Of a stretch of DNA of 64,000 bases, positions 30,667-39,419 are shown in pieces. The stretch covers positions 1,674,001 to 1,738,000 of the forward strand of contig NZ_PYSY02000001.1 in NCBI RefSeq assembly GCF_003049685.1, in the 5' to 3' direction. The notes below the pieces were generated by a model. That model was not told the DNA's origin. It made no database searches and worked only from the letters and a program-made list of their open reading frames with translations. Position numbers and translations under genes: made by a program. Source of the DNA: Brucella pituitosa. Lineage in GTDB: Bacteria > Pseudomonadota > Alphaproteobacteria > Rhizobiales > Rhizobiaceae. Each line of letters begins with the position of its first letter. The stretch's first letter is position 1.

Positions 30667-31350
30667 ATGGGCACCAATCCGCAGCGAACTCAGGGGCAAA
30701 TCAAGGGTATCGATCACGCTACTCTGATGGACCGGGTTTATAAGCGGCAGCGTCATTTCTACGATGCCACGCGCAAATATTATCTTTTGGGTCGCGACCC
30801 TATGATTGCGGGACTAAACGTGCCTCAAGGCGGCAGTGTGCTTGAAATCGGCTGCGGCACAGGACGCAATCTTGTCAAAACAGCGCAGAACTACCCCGAT
30901 GCGACACTCTTCGGCATCGATATTTCGGCTGAAATGCTGGACACAGCACATCAGGCAGCACAGCGCGCCGGGATTGCAGATCGCACCAGACTTGAACGTG
31001 CCGATGCCACGCATTTCGATCCTGCTGCCCTTTTTGGTCAGGATAGCTTTGATCGCATCTTCATTTCCTATGCGGTTTCGATGATACCGCAATGGCAATC
31101 AGTCATTCGGGAAAGCATCAGACATTTAAAGCCAGGCGGCGAACTGCATATCGTTGACTTCGGCGATCAGCAACGCCTACCGCGATGGTTTAAGAAGGCA
31201 CTCTTCACATGGCTTGAATGGTTCCATGTGTCACCGCGCGGCAATCTCTTCAGCGTTGCAGATACTATGGCTGTTGAACAGGGCGCCACCTCCAGACGCA
31301 TGAATCTTTATCGCGGCTTTGCGTGGATAGCTGTCATTCGCGCCGGATAG
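30667..31350 (+). CDS. btaB: BtaB: diacylglycerylhomoserine N-methyltransferase
   Basis: Class I SAM-dependent methyltransferase predicted to trimethylate diacylglycerylhomoserine to the betaine lipid DGTS. The SAM motif VLEIGCGTGRNLVKTA lies near residue 58 and FGIDISAEMLDTAH follows as motif II. ATG 30667 lies 1 bp after the btaA stop with AAGGA 10 bp upstream; another ATG at 30658 overlaps btaA. The methyltransferase fold alone is generic; the assignment rests on the pairing with btaA. Length is 227 residues. Confidence 0.88.
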   Translation: MGTNPQRTQGQIKGIDHATLMDRVYKRQRHFYDATRKYYLLGRDPMIAGLNVPQGGSVLEIGCGTGRNLVKTAQNYPDATLFGIDISAEMLDTAHQAAQRAGIADRTRLERADATHFDPAALFGQDSFDRIFISYAVSMIPQWQSVIRESIRHLKPGGELHIVDFGDQQRLPRWFKKALFTWLEWFHVSPRGNLFSVADTMAVEQGATSRRMNLYRGFAWIAVIRAG

Positions 31351-31492
31351 ATTTCCGACGGCTCTTTTGATTATCCCTCAGTCGGTGCGACACAATCTGT
31401 TTCCCGCAAAGTTTTGCCAGCATAACTGATGACGTTAGGACCCGGATCGCGTAACCGTTGTTAAGATTGATTCGCGACATCGGGACCACTGT

Positions 31493-32326
31493 ATGAACCG
31501 TCTGGCCAACCGCAGCATTCTTGCCCTTGGTGTTTTCCTTCTGTCTGCCTGTACGACAGTGGATTACGACTTCTCCGATGTAAAAAAGTCCGGCAACTCA
31601 ATGCAGCAGATGGCGCGGCCAACGGGAGCGGTCAATGCACCACGTTTTGGTGATCGCAAGCCGTTTGAATGGACCGGCAGGACACCGTGGCATTATCCGA
31701 TCCACGGAACCGACGTTTCCAAATATCAGGTCGATGTCGACTGGAACGCAGTAAGGCGCAGCGGAATTTCCTTTGTATTCATCAAGGCAACCGAAGGCGG
31801 CGATCGTTTCGATGACCGCTTCACCGAACACTGGAACGGCGCGAAACAGGCGGGCATTCCACGCAGCGCCTATCACTTCTATTATTTCTGCCGTCCGGCT
31901 ATCGAACAGGCGCGCTGGTACATCCAGAATGTGCCGCGCGATCCAAATGCTTTGCCGCCCGTTCTCGATATGGAATGGAACGCACAGTCGCCAAGCTGCA
32001 AGCTGAGACCAAATGCTGTCATCGTCCGCAAGGAAATGAAGATTTTCCTTGATGCGATCGAAAAGCACTACGGCAAGCGCCCTATCATTTACACGACAGT
32101 TGATTTCTTCGATGAAAATGATCTGAACCAGCTGCGTGAATATCCATTCTGGTTGCGCTCGACGGCGGGGCATCCGACGGAAAAGTATGGGCCACACCCC
32201 TGGACATTCTGGCAATATACCGGAACGGGCACCATTCCCGGCATCAAGGGCGATGCAGATATCAATGTGTTTGCGGGCAGTGCAGGCGCATGGAAAAAGT
32301 GGCTGGAAAGCAACAAGGTCCGTTAA
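31493..32326 (+). CDS. GH25-family lysozyme-like lipoprotein
   Basis: Predicted N-acetylmuramidase anchored in the envelope. A lipoprotein signal peptide ends in LLSAC (C20). The GH25 domain shows YPIHGTDVSKYQVDVDW (first catalytic region), FVFIKATEGGDRFDDRF, and PPVLDMEWN, the region of the catalytic glutamate. WTFWQYTGTGTIPGI near the end is also typical. Length is 277 residues. It lies upstream of another peptidoglycan hydrolase on the same strand. Confidence 0.9.
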   Translation: MNRLANRSILALGVFLLSACTTVDYDFSDVKKSGNSMQQMARPTGAVNAPRFGDRKPFEWTGRTPWHYPIHGTDVSKYQVDVDWNAVRRSGISFVFIKATEGGDRFDDRFTEHWNGAKQAGIPRSAYHFYYFCRPAIEQARWYIQNVPRDPNALPPVLDMEWNAQSPSCKLRPNAVIVRKEMKIFLDAIEKHYGKRPIIYTTVDFFDENDLNQLREYPFWLRSTAGHPTEKYGPHPWTFWQYTGTGTIPGIKGDADINVFAGSAGAWKKWLESNKVR

Positions 32327-32337
32327 CTCTTCGTTAA
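32323..32337 (+). promoter_or_regulatory. Perfect CtrA-type box TTAA-N7-TTAA
   Basis: TTAACTCTTCGTTAA, 105 bp upstream of the lytic transglycosylase start. Its first TTAA contains the stop codon of the GH25 gene. CtrA is the master cell-cycle regulator in Rhizobiales. About one such match is expected by chance in 64 kb, so the call is tentative. Confidence 0.4.
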
Positions 32338-32441
32338 TTGGGTGCTCACACCAAGTTTTGCTTCATTTCCGATGCGTGATGGGGCAATAGCTTGAAAAAC
32401 CCGACGGGGAGACCTCCCCCTCTGAATTGTGAGTTTTCTCG

Positions 32442-33686
32442 ATGAAAATTATAGCTTCAGTGATGGCTACCGCCTTGCTGGCATCGACTGTAATATCTGT
32501 TGCCCAATCTGGCGCAAAGGCTTCCGGTTCTCCCGCACCGGCTGCCAGCGCCGACAGCACCGTCAACCTGCCAAAGCCCGAATGCGAAACTGATTATGGT
32601 CAGTGGATGGACAATCTGACCAAGGAAGCACGCGAAGCAGGCGTTGGCGAAAAGGGGATTGCTGAACTGCATAAGGCGTCGCTCGAACAGAAAGTTCTTG
32701 ATCGCGACCGCAAGCAGACTGTCTTCAACCTGACCTTCACCGAATTTTCCAAGCGACTCATCTCTGAGGCGCGCCTTAAGAACGGCCAGAACAACCTGGT
32801 CAAGCACGCCGATGTCTTCAAGAAAGTCGAAGACACTTATGGCGTACCGGGACCTGTACTTGCCGCCTTCTGGGGTCTTGAAACCGACTACGGCGCGATT
32901 CAGGGCGATTTCGACACGCTCAATGCACTCGTGACGCTCTCCTATGACTGCCGCCGTCCGGATCTGTTCCGTCCGCAGCTGATCGCTCTGCTCAAGCTGT
33001 TCGATACCGGCGTTGTCGATGCTGCCACAACTGGCGCATGGGCTGGCGAAATAGGTATGATGCAGCTTCTGCCAAAGGATTATCTCGAGCGCGGCGTTGA
33101 TGGTGACGGCGACGGCAAAGTCGATCTGAAAAACAGCGTCCCTGATGCGATGATGACCGCTGGCCGCATGATTTCCGAACTCGGCTGGAAGCGTGGCGAG
33201 CCATGGCTCGAAGAAGTACGCATCACCAAGGATCTGCCTTGGGAGGAATCCATTCGCACCAATCGCAAGCCACACTCATGGTGGGCTGAGCAGGGCGTAG
33301 TTGGGCTTAAAGGTCCACTCGGTCCAGATGACGGCGATGCATCGCTGCTTCTGCCACTGGGTCGCAAAGGCCCTGCATTCCTGTCCTATGCGAATTTTGA
33401 TATTTTCGTAGAATGGAACAAGTCGATTGTTTACGCGACAACGGCTGCCTATTTCGCCACCCGCCTCGCTGGTGCTCCAGCCTTCAATCCTGGCAATCCC
33501 GATCAGGGTTTGACGCAGGAGCAAATGAAGGAATTGCAGACCAAGCTTCAGGCTCGTGGCTATGACATGGGCAAAATCGATGGCGTTTTCGGTATCCTGA
33601 CCCGCGATGCCGTTCGCACCGAACAGTTGCGACTTGGAATGCCTGCCGATTCATGGCCAACGCCTGAACTGCTCGAAAAGCTCTAA
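32442..33686 (+). CDS. Lytic murein transglycosylase (MltB family) with PG-binding domain
   Basis: Secreted lytic transglycosylase. A signal peptide (MKIIASVMATALLASTVISV) leads to an SLT_2-type domain: VPGPVLAAFWGLETDYGAIQ carries the likely catalytic glutamate, TTGAWAGEIGMMQLLPKDYL follows, and SVPDAMMTAGRMISELGWKRG is also conserved. A C-terminal PG_binding_1 domain (EQMKELQTKLQARGYDMG) ends the 414-residue protein. A perfect CtrA-type box lies 105 bp upstream. Confidence 0.92.
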   Translation: MKIIASVMATALLASTVISVAQSGAKASGSPAPAASADSTVNLPKPECETDYGQWMDNLTKEAREAGVGEKGIAELHKASLEQKVLDRDRKQTVFNLTFTEFSKRLISEARLKNGQNNLVKHADVFKKVEDTYGVPGPVLAAFWGLETDYGAIQGDFDTLNALVTLSYDCRRPDLFRPQLIALLKLFDTGVVDAATTGAWAGEIGMMQLLPKDYLERGVDGDGDGKVDLKNSVPDAMMTAGRMISELGWKRGEPWLEEVRITKDLPWEESIRTNRKPHSWWAEQGVVGLKGPLGPDDGDASLLLPLGRKGPAFLSYANFDIFVEWNKSIVYATTAAYFATRLAGAPAFNPGNPDQGLTQEQMKELQTKLQARGYDMGKIDGVFGILTRDAVRTEQLRLGMPADSWPTPELLEKL

Positions 33687-33699
33687 ACCAAAGTAAATC

Positions 33700-33735
33700 A
33701 AAGGCGCGGACCACCCTCCGCGCCTTTCAACTTTT
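33700..33735 (+). terminator. Terminator after the MltB-type gene
   Basis: AAAGGCGCGGA and TCCGCGCCTTT form an 11-bp stem with a short loop, followed by CAACTTTTG. The T-tract is interrupted, so strength is uncertain. Confidence 0.7.
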
Positions 33736-33753
33736 GCAAGTTATTCAAGCGCC

Positions 33754-34689
33754 ATGATCTCCACCCTCATCATCGTTCTGCCCGTCTTCGCCCTCATCTT
33801 TTCAGGTTGGGGAGCATTCAAGCTGAAGATACTGGGGCCGCACGCGATCGCTGAGCTCAACCGTTTCGTTGTTTATCTGGCCTTGCCTGCCCTGCTTTTC
33901 GACATCATGGCCAATACCCACGGCAGCGATTTGTGGCAGCCCGGCTTTATCAGTGTTTTCCTGTTGAGCAGCGCTATCGCCTTTGCCCTGCCCTTCGTTA
34001 TCCGTCTTCGTGGCAAGTTATCTTTAGCCGACAATGCGCTTGATGGGTTGAACGCCGCCTATCCAAATACCGGCTATATGGGCATCCCGCTTTCGATGAT
34101 CGCTTTCGGATCAGGTGTTCTGGCTGCGACAACGATCTCCATCATCATCACCGTCTGTGTAACCTTTGCCTTTGCTATCATCCTGATCGAGATCGGCATG
34201 CAGACGGAAAAGAAGCCGCTGCGCCTTGTCTGGAAAGTCGCACGATCTCTGATCCGCAATCCGCTTCTCTTTGCACCAGCGCTGGGAACGCTCGTATCGT
34301 TCTCAGGCCTCACCATCCCTGCTCCCGCCGAAACCTTTCTGAAAATGCTCGGTGGTGCGGCTTCACCTTGCGCACTCGTGGCGCTCGGCCTTTTCCTTGC
34401 ACAGCCCCGCAAGATCGAACGCGACAGCGTCAATGCAATCGCTTTCCTCGTTTCGGTCAAGCTCATCGTCATGCCTTTGGCAACATGGCTACTTGCGGTC
34501 TATGTCTTCGGGCTTCCACCGCATCTGGCGCAGAGTGCAACACTGCTCGCTGCACTACCCGCTGGCACAGGCCCTTTCATGCTTGCGGAACATTATCGCC
34601 GGGAAGCCGCCATTACGTCGAATGTCATACTGTATTCAACCGTTCTGTCGGTGTTCACCTTGTCAGGATTCCTCGCTTTAATCCGCTAA
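33754..34689 (+). CDS. AEC-family (auxin efflux carrier-like) permease
   Basis: Inner membrane transporter of the AEC/Mem_trans family, substrate unknown (members export malonate, malate or auxin-like acids). About ten hydrophobic segments are visible; LNRFVVYLALPALLF near residue 40 and NTGYMGIPLSMIAFG near residue 110 are typical of the family, as is GAASPCALVALGLFL in the second half. Length is 311 residues, normal. It stands alone, between a terminator and a gene-poor region. Confidence 0.88.
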   Translation: MISTLIIVLPVFALIFSGWGAFKLKILGPHAIAELNRFVVYLALPALLFDIMANTHGSDLWQPGFISVFLLSSAIAFALPFVIRLRGKLSLADNALDGLNAAYPNTGYMGIPLSMIAFGSGVLAATTISIIITVCVTFAFAIILIEIGMQTEKKPLRLVWKVARSLIRNPLLFAPALGTLVSFSGLTIPAPAETFLKMLGGAASPCALVALGLFLAQPRKIERDSVNAIAFLVSVKLIVMPLATWLLAVYVFGLPPHLAQSATLLAALPAGTGPFMLAEHYRREAAITSNVILYSTVLSVFTLSGFLALIR

Positions 34690-34944
34690 ACGGTGACACA
34701 AAAAGGCTGACTGGACGGCGGAAGCCGGGTCAAAATTGGCGCTTTCGTGGCATTTTCATGAAATGTGAACAAATTTTTACAGTTAAAAATTTCAATAACT
34801 TAGCTGGTAAACAAAAGGCTTTTTTCCCTATCACCCCTTATTGCAGTACGAAATGTTCTTTTGTTTAAGCCAATTTGCGCTTAGATTCCGGTTCTCTACC
34901 AGCGCGTACCCGGCTTTGTCGGGTGCTTATAAGGAGACAGACCA
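34690..34944. other. AEC permease to microprotein intergenic region
   Basis: About 255 bp, AT-rich. It holds a perfect 9-bp inverted repeat AAATTTTTA-N4-TAAAAATTT at 34771-34792 and a short CCCGG/CCGGG-type hairpin around 34910-34924 just before the ribosome binding site of the next gene. Confidence 0.5.
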
Positions 34945-35031
34945 ATGGGACTTACGCGATCTCTGAATGTCCTCATGATCTGTGCAGCATTCGCATTTGT
35001 TGCAGCGTTGATAGCAGGCGTTATTCCCTGA
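34945..35031 (+). CDS. Putative 28-residue membrane microprotein
   Basis: ATG at 34945 is preceded by AAGGAGACAGACCA, a strong Shine-Dalgarno site at normal spacing. The frame encodes 28 residues starting MGLTRSLN, followed by a single hydrophobic segment (VLMICAAFAFVAALIAGVI), and ends at TGA 35031. A strong terminator follows at 35099-35129. The shape (short basic-polar start, one membrane helix) fits a regulatory or structural small membrane protein. I do not recognise a family. Confidence 0.6.
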   Translation: MGLTRSLNVLMICAAFAFVAALIAGVIP

Positions 35032-35098
35032 ATTGGGATAGCCAAGCCATTGCGGCGGCATCGGTTCTTGAGGATAGACCGATCCGTTTTACTTAAAA

Positions 35099-35129
35099 GA
35101 AAGCCCGGTTTACAAACCGGGCTTTTTTT
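35099..35129. terminator. Bidirectional terminator between the microprotein gene and metF
   Basis: AAGCCCGGTTT and AAACCGGGCTT form an 11-bp stem, with TTTTTTT on the plus side and AAAGAAAG on the other. It lies just past the metF stop (minus strand) and about 70 bp past the microprotein stop. Confidence 0.88.
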
Positions 35130-35133
35130 GATT

Positions 35134-36045
35134 TCAAGCGACTGCCAGTTCGGCCTCTGTTTTAGGCCTTATGCCAATCATATGGCAGATCGCAAACGGC
35201 AGATCGGCTCTGTTCATCGTGTAGAAGTGGAAATCCTGCACGCCACGTTCGATCAGATCCATCACCTGCTCGGCCGCAATCGCGGCTGCAACAAGCTGAT
35301 GGGTCTGCGGATCTTTATCCAGCCCGTCAAAACGCTCGGCCAGCCATGCCGGGATATGCGTCGCGGAGCGGGCACAGAAGTTGCTGACCTGCTTGAAATT
35401 ATGCACCGGCAAAACACCCGGAACAATCGGGATATATATACCAGCACGGCGCACGCGCTCGACATAACGCTCATAAAGATCATTATCGAAGAAGAACTGC
35501 GTGATGGCACGTGTCGCGCCATTATCGACCTTACGCTTGAGCATATCGATGTCGGTGGCGAAATCCGGGCTTTCAGGATGCTTTTCCGGATAAGCCGAAA
35601 CCGAAATGTCGAAATCGGAAAGCTTGCGCAGACCGCCAACCAGATCGGCACCATTCTGATAGCCACCCTGCGTCGGCACATATTTCTCGCCAATACCGCT
35701 GGCAGGGTCGCCACGCAGCGCGACAAAGCGATTGACGCCAAGGGCCGCAAATTCCTGTGCAACGCGATCCACTTCCTCGCGCGTCGCATCAACACAGGTC
35801 AGGTGAGCCGCAGGCTCAATATCGGTTTCTTTAAGAATACGCGCGACCGTACGGATGGTGCGCTCGCGGGTAGAGCCGCCGGCACCGTAAGTCACAGAGA
35901 CGAATTCAGGCTTGAGCGGCGCAAGGCGCGTCACGGTTTCCCACAGACGCTGTTCCATTTCTTCCGTCTTGGGCGGAAAAAACTCGAACGATACGCGGGT
36001 GGTCTGGCCGATATCCGATCGGCGGGAAAGACCGTAAAAGCCCAT
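35134..36045 (-). CDS. metF: Methylenetetrahydrofolate reductase MetF
   Basis: FAD enzyme that makes 5-methyl-THF for methionine synthesis. VSFEFFPPKTEEME near the N-terminus is the MetF signature, followed by FVSVTYGAGGSTRERT, AHLTCVDATREEV, and NRFVALRGDPASG. Length is 303 residues, normal. The ATG shares one base with the stop of the upstream ArsR-methyltransferase gene (TAATG), so the two are translated together. Confidence 0.96.
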   Translation of the reverse strand: MGFYGLSRRSDIGQTTRVSFEFFPPKTEEMEQRLWETVTRLAPLKPEFVSVTYGAGGSTRERTIRTVARILKETDIEPAAHLTCVDATREEVDRVAQEFAALGVNRFVALRGDPASGIGEKYVPTQGGYQNGADLVGGLRKLSDFDISVSAYPEKHPESPDFATDIDMLKRKVDNGATRAITQFFFDNDLYERYVERVRRAGIYIPIVPGVLPVHNFKQVSNFCARSATHIPAWLAERFDGLDKDPQTHQLVAAAIAAEQVMDLIERGVQDFHFYTMNRADLPFAICHMIGIRPKTEAELAVA

Positions 36046-37055
36046 TAGACTGTCTCCGTTATGCTTGCATTTTGCGGCGCTGGATCGGCAATCAGCAAGC
36101 GCGGATCATTGGCAAGCCAAAGCTTGACCGTCAATCCGTCGTCACCATTTGCAGCCTTTGGCCCCAATTCAGTCGTCCTGGCAGGTTCAAGCCCTGCATC
36201 TTTCAACCATCCCAGCATCTGCTCATCGCTAAAGCCGAGCCTTAGATGCGCATGTTCCTCACGCAGGAACTCGAGTCTGTGCGGTGCAAAGTCAACAATC
36301 AGCAAGCGTCCACCGGGGCGAAGCGCACGCGCCGCCTCACGGATTGCGGCGAGCGGATCATCGAGGAAGTGCAGAACCTGGTGGATTGTCACCAAATCGA
36401 AATTTTCGCGTTCGACGGGCAGCGCATAGACGTCTCCCTGCCGAACCTGCGCATTGCCGACCGATGCGAGATCGAGATTGGCACGTGCAACCGAGAGCAT
36501 GTCGCGATTGATATCGATACCCAATCCACGCACATAGAGCGGCGAAAACAGCTCTAACAGTCGGCCCGTACCCGTACCGACATCAAGCATGGCCTGAAAA
36601 TGCTTGTCGCCAATGATGCCTTTGAGAGCCGCTTCCACGGCATTTTCGGAAACATGCAACTTGCGGATTTCATCCCAGCTGCCAGCATTGGCACTGAAAT
36701 AAGCTGCAGCCTTTTCCTGACGGCTGGATTTAACCTGCGACAACCGTTCCATATCGCGTTCGATCAATGGATCGGCAGCATCGAGCCTCTGCAGAAGATT
36801 GCGTGCGACTTCACCGCACAGCGCATTGTCCGACAAACGAAAATAGGCCCAGGCCCCTTCCTGATAGCGATCGATAAGATCGGCTTCGCCCAGCAGCTTG
36901 AGATGACGCGAAACACGCGGCTGCGATTGACCCAGAATTGTGGTCAGGTCTGAAACGGTGAGATCACCCTTGGAAAGAAGCGCAAGGATGCGCAAGCGGC
37001 TAGGTTCTGCCACTGCTTTTAACACATCCACCATCTGATCGAGCTGCAAGCGCAA
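36045..37055 (-). CDS. ArsR-family regulator fused to a SAM-dependent methyltransferase
   Basis: An N-terminal winged-helix ArsR domain (VLKAVAEPSRLRILALLS, then LTVSDLTTILGQSQPRVSRH as the recognition helix) is fused to a class I methyltransferase with the SAM motif LDVGTGTGRLLELF near residue 165 and an aspartate-ended VDFA strand later. The ArsR part lacks the usual metal-binding cysteines. TTG 37055 has GGAG 8 bp upstream; ATG 37034 is the alternative. Coupling to metF and an upstream inverted repeat suggest it senses SAM or SAH and controls this operon; that is inference. Length is 336 residues from TTG. Confidence 0.85.
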   Translation of the reverse strand: MRLQLDQMVDVLKAVAEPSRLRILALLSKGDLTVSDLTTILGQSQPRVSRHLKLLGEADLIDRYQEGAWAYFRLSDNALCGEVARNLLQRLDAADPLIERDMERLSQVKSSRQEKAAAYFSANAGSWDEIRKLHVSENAVEAALKGIIGDKHFQAMLDVGTGTGRLLELFSPLYVRGLGIDINRDMLSVARANLDLASVGNAQVRQGDVYALPVERENFDLVTIHQVLHFLDDPLAAIREAARALRPGGRLLIVDFAPHRLEFLREEHAHLRLGFSDEQMLGWLKDAGLEPARTTELGPKAANGDDGLTVKLWLANDPRLLIADPAPQNASITETV

Positions 37056-37081
37056 TTCGCAATCTCCATACGCTTCTAAAG

Positions 37082-37101
37082 ATATAAAGATATGTTTATA
37101 T
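37082..37101 (-). promoter_or_regulatory. Inverted repeat upstream of the ArsR-methyltransferase gene
   Basis: ATATAAA-N6-TTTATAT, a perfect 7-bp inverted repeat 27 bp before the predicted start. ArsR-family proteins usually bind AT-rich imperfect palindromes of this kind over their own promoter, so this is a good candidate autoregulatory operator. Confidence 0.55.
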
Positions 37102-37251
37102 GAAGCGCAAACCAGGCGCAAGGAATTTTCGCAATACAATGCACAGCAAAACTATACCGGCCTTTTGGGAAGTCATTTGAGCTGGAGGACAACCGAGTTA
37201 TGATTATTGCGAATCTTGCTTCAAGCGTATGAGCGTGAAAGGAAGACGGCT

Positions 37252-37575
37252 ATGAGAGCAGGCACTGTACGCCAGAAGGCAATCGCAAAATCTCTGACGC
37301 TTTTGCTTCCTGCGGTCCCCTATTCCGATTCAGAGCCAATTCGCGCGGCAGCTCTCGCACCACATATGAAAACGCTTCCGCCATCAATTGCCGTATGGCT
37401 CGCGACTGTAGCCCATGTTCGTCACATGCATACCGATTACGACATGCTGCGTGATGATGGCTATGACAAAGATTCCGCACGCTTCTTTGTAATGGATGCC
37501 ATCAACTCCAAACTGACGGAATGGCGCGCGACACGCCTCGTCACTGCAGATGAGGATGAAGCGGCGGCAATGTAA
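37252..37575 (+). CDS. DUF2293 domain-containing protein
   Basis: A 107-residue protein of unknown function that matches DUF2293 by its pattern: RAAALAPHMKTLPPSIAVWL followed by ATVAHVRHMHTDYDMLRDDG, then KDSARFFVMDAINSKLTEWR. The His/Asp-rich middle (HVRHMHTDYD) could bind a metal. ATG 37252 has GGAAG upstream; a frame starting 45 bp earlier has no support. It is divergent from the ArsR-metF unit. Confidence 0.8.
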   Translation: MRAGTVRQKAIAKSLTLLLPAVPYSDSEPIRAAALAPHMKTLPPSIAVWLATVAHVRHMHTDYDMLRDDGYDKDSARFFVMDAINSKLTEWRATRLVTADEDEAAAM

Positions 37576-37610
37576 CCGCCGCCCGAAGGCGGCGCTTATG
37601 CATTCGGAAT

Positions 37611-38948
37611 TTAATGGGTGCCATGCCCTTGCAGATAGCCATGTTTGCGAGGATCTGGCATCACAAGTCCCACGATAAACACGATCACCATCATGATGGT
37701 GACATACCAGAAGAACCCGCTTTCAAAGCCGATCTTCTTGAACCATAGCGCGACATATTCTGCTGTGCCGCCAAAGATCGCATTGGCAATCGCATAAGAG
37801 AACCCGACGCCCAAAGCGCGCACTTCTGCGGGAAACAACTCCGATTTTACGATACCGCCGATTGACGTGTACATACTCACAATGGCCGAGGCGATTGCGA
37901 TGTAAACAAACGCCATGGTCGGGCTTTGCACCGACCCAAGCACCGTCAGCAGCGGAATGGTCGTCAATACCGACACACCGCCAAAGGCGATCATCATCGG
38001 CTTGCGGCCCACCTTGTCGGAGATATAGCCAAACAATGGCTGCATGAGCATGAAAGCAAACAGCGCGACGGTCATAACCTCGCTGGCTGTTTCCTTGTTC
38101 ATACCGGCCGTATTGACCAGATATTTCTGCATATAGGTCGTGAACGTATAGAAGGTCAGCGAACCGCCAGCAGTGAAGCCGACAACAACCAGAAATGCCT
38201 TGCGATGATGCTTCCAGATCGTCGCGAAGCTACCTGCAGCCTTGCTGTTGCGGGATTCCTCAGTCGAGGTTTCATGCAACGTTCGGCGCAGATAAAGCGC
38301 CACGATTGCCGCGAGACCACCGATAGCAAACGGAATGCGCCAGCCCCACTCGTGCAGTTGCTCTGAAGTGAGGAAGAATTGCAAAATAACCAGGACCAGA
38401 ACAGCCAGAAGCTGTCCGCCGATCAGAGTTACATATTGGAACGACGAGAAGAAACCACGACGGCCAGCGAGAGCGACCTCACTCATATACGTGGCGGTCG
38501 TACCGTATTCGCCACCAACTGACAGGCCCTGCAGCAGGCGAACCAACAGCAGCAGGAGTGGCGCCCAGAGACCGATGGACTCGTAGGTCGGAAGGATAGC
38601 GATTGCAAAAGAACCAAGACACATCATGCTGACCGAAATCAGCATAGAGGTGCGGCGACCAAGCTTGTCAGCGAGACGACCAAACACCCACCCACCGATA
38701 GGGCGCATAAGAAAACCAGCTGCAAAGATTGCTGCTGCATTCAGCAGCTGACTGGTCTGATCTTCGGCCGGGAAAAACTGTGACGCGAAATAAAGTGCAC
38801 CGAATGAATAGACATAGAAGTCGTACCATTCGACCAGATTACCAGATGCACTGGCAATAATCGCATAGATGCGGCGGCGCGTATCGTGAGCGTCGTGTTT
38901 CTCTTCGATCTCGCCATTGGCATCAATCTGCATTTCTGCATTACTCAT
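37611..38948 (-). CDS. MFS metabolite:H+ symporter, KgtP-like (alpha-ketoglutarate permease type)
   Basis: Inner membrane proton symporter of the MHS branch of [21 protein letters not shown] near residue 35 and [20 protein letters not shown] near residue 80 are hallmarks of the KgtP/ProP/ShiA group; [20 protein letters not shown] is the third. About twelve hydrophobic segments are visible in 445 residues. The best guess for substrate is 2-oxoglutarate or a similar dicarboxylate. The gene stands alone, convergent with the DUF2293 gene. Confidence 0.85.
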   Translation of the reverse strand: MSNAEMQIDANGEIEEKHDAHDTRRRIYAIIASASGNLVEWYDFYVYSFGALYFASQFFPAEDQTSQLLNAAAIFAAGFLMRPIGGWVFGRLADKLGRRTSMLISVSMMCLGSFAIAILPTYESIGLWAPLLLLLVRLLQGLSVGGEYGTTATYMSEVALAGRRGFFSSFQYVTLIGGQLLAVLVLVILQFFLTSEQLHEWGWRIPFAIGGLAAIVALYLRRTLHETSTEESRNSKAAGSFATIWKHHRKAFLVVVGFTAGGSLTFYTFTTYMQKYLVNTAGMNKETASEVMTVALFAFMLMQPLFGYISDKVGRKPMMIAFGGVSVLTTIPLLTVLGSVQSPTMAFVYIAIASAIVSMYTSIGGIVKSELFPAEVRALGVGFSYAIANAIFGGTAEYVALWFKKIGFESGFFWYVTIMMVIVFIVGLVMPDPRKHGYLQGHGTH

Positions 38949-39419
38949 TCTGAAACTCCCGAAAGCAGCCGCAAAAGGGAAGCGACTACATGATCACCCG
39001 CCTTGCCTGGGAGAGACAAAACCAGTGATCGTTAATCCCATAATCAATATACTCGGCAGGTGGTCAGACCTCAGACTTTGGTCTGCAAGCCCGCATGACC
39101 CTGCCCGAAAGCCAGACAGTCTCTGAAGCTGACCTTGACGCAACATCTTTGAAAACAGATGTCACCACTCCCAATCAAGCGATCCCTGCAGGCATCAAAA
39201 CTTATTTGGAATTACCTCCGACATCGCAAAATCATAGGATCAATATCGTTTGTATGCAATCTATTACCACAGACTACTATTGGCTGAGGAAGCCTTTCGC
39301 GATCATGCAAGTATCTGAATATCAAACACTTTACCGGATCATCATTTAGCCAACCCGGTAAAATCTTTGTGAGAGAGCCCTCGCCCCTAAGCTCGTCGGG
39401 CCTCGCGAAAACGATTATC
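38949..39419. other. kgtP-like / tam intergenic region
   Basis: About 470 bp with no supportable gene. An inverted repeat TTTACCGG / CCGGTAAA with a 17-nt loop lies at about 39332-39364, downstream of tam on the minus strand; it may be a weak terminator. The kgtP-like promoter should lie near 38960-39100. Confidence 0.4.

Noticed and set aside
38991..39029. A 12-codon frame ([12 protein letters not shown]) after AAGGGAAG
   Set aside because: Too short and without hydrophobic or leader-peptide features; chance is the better explanation.
39095..39349. An 84-codon frame between the KgtP-like gene and tam
   Set aside because: No Shine-Dalgarno site, no hydrophobic or domain pattern, composition like non-coding DNA.
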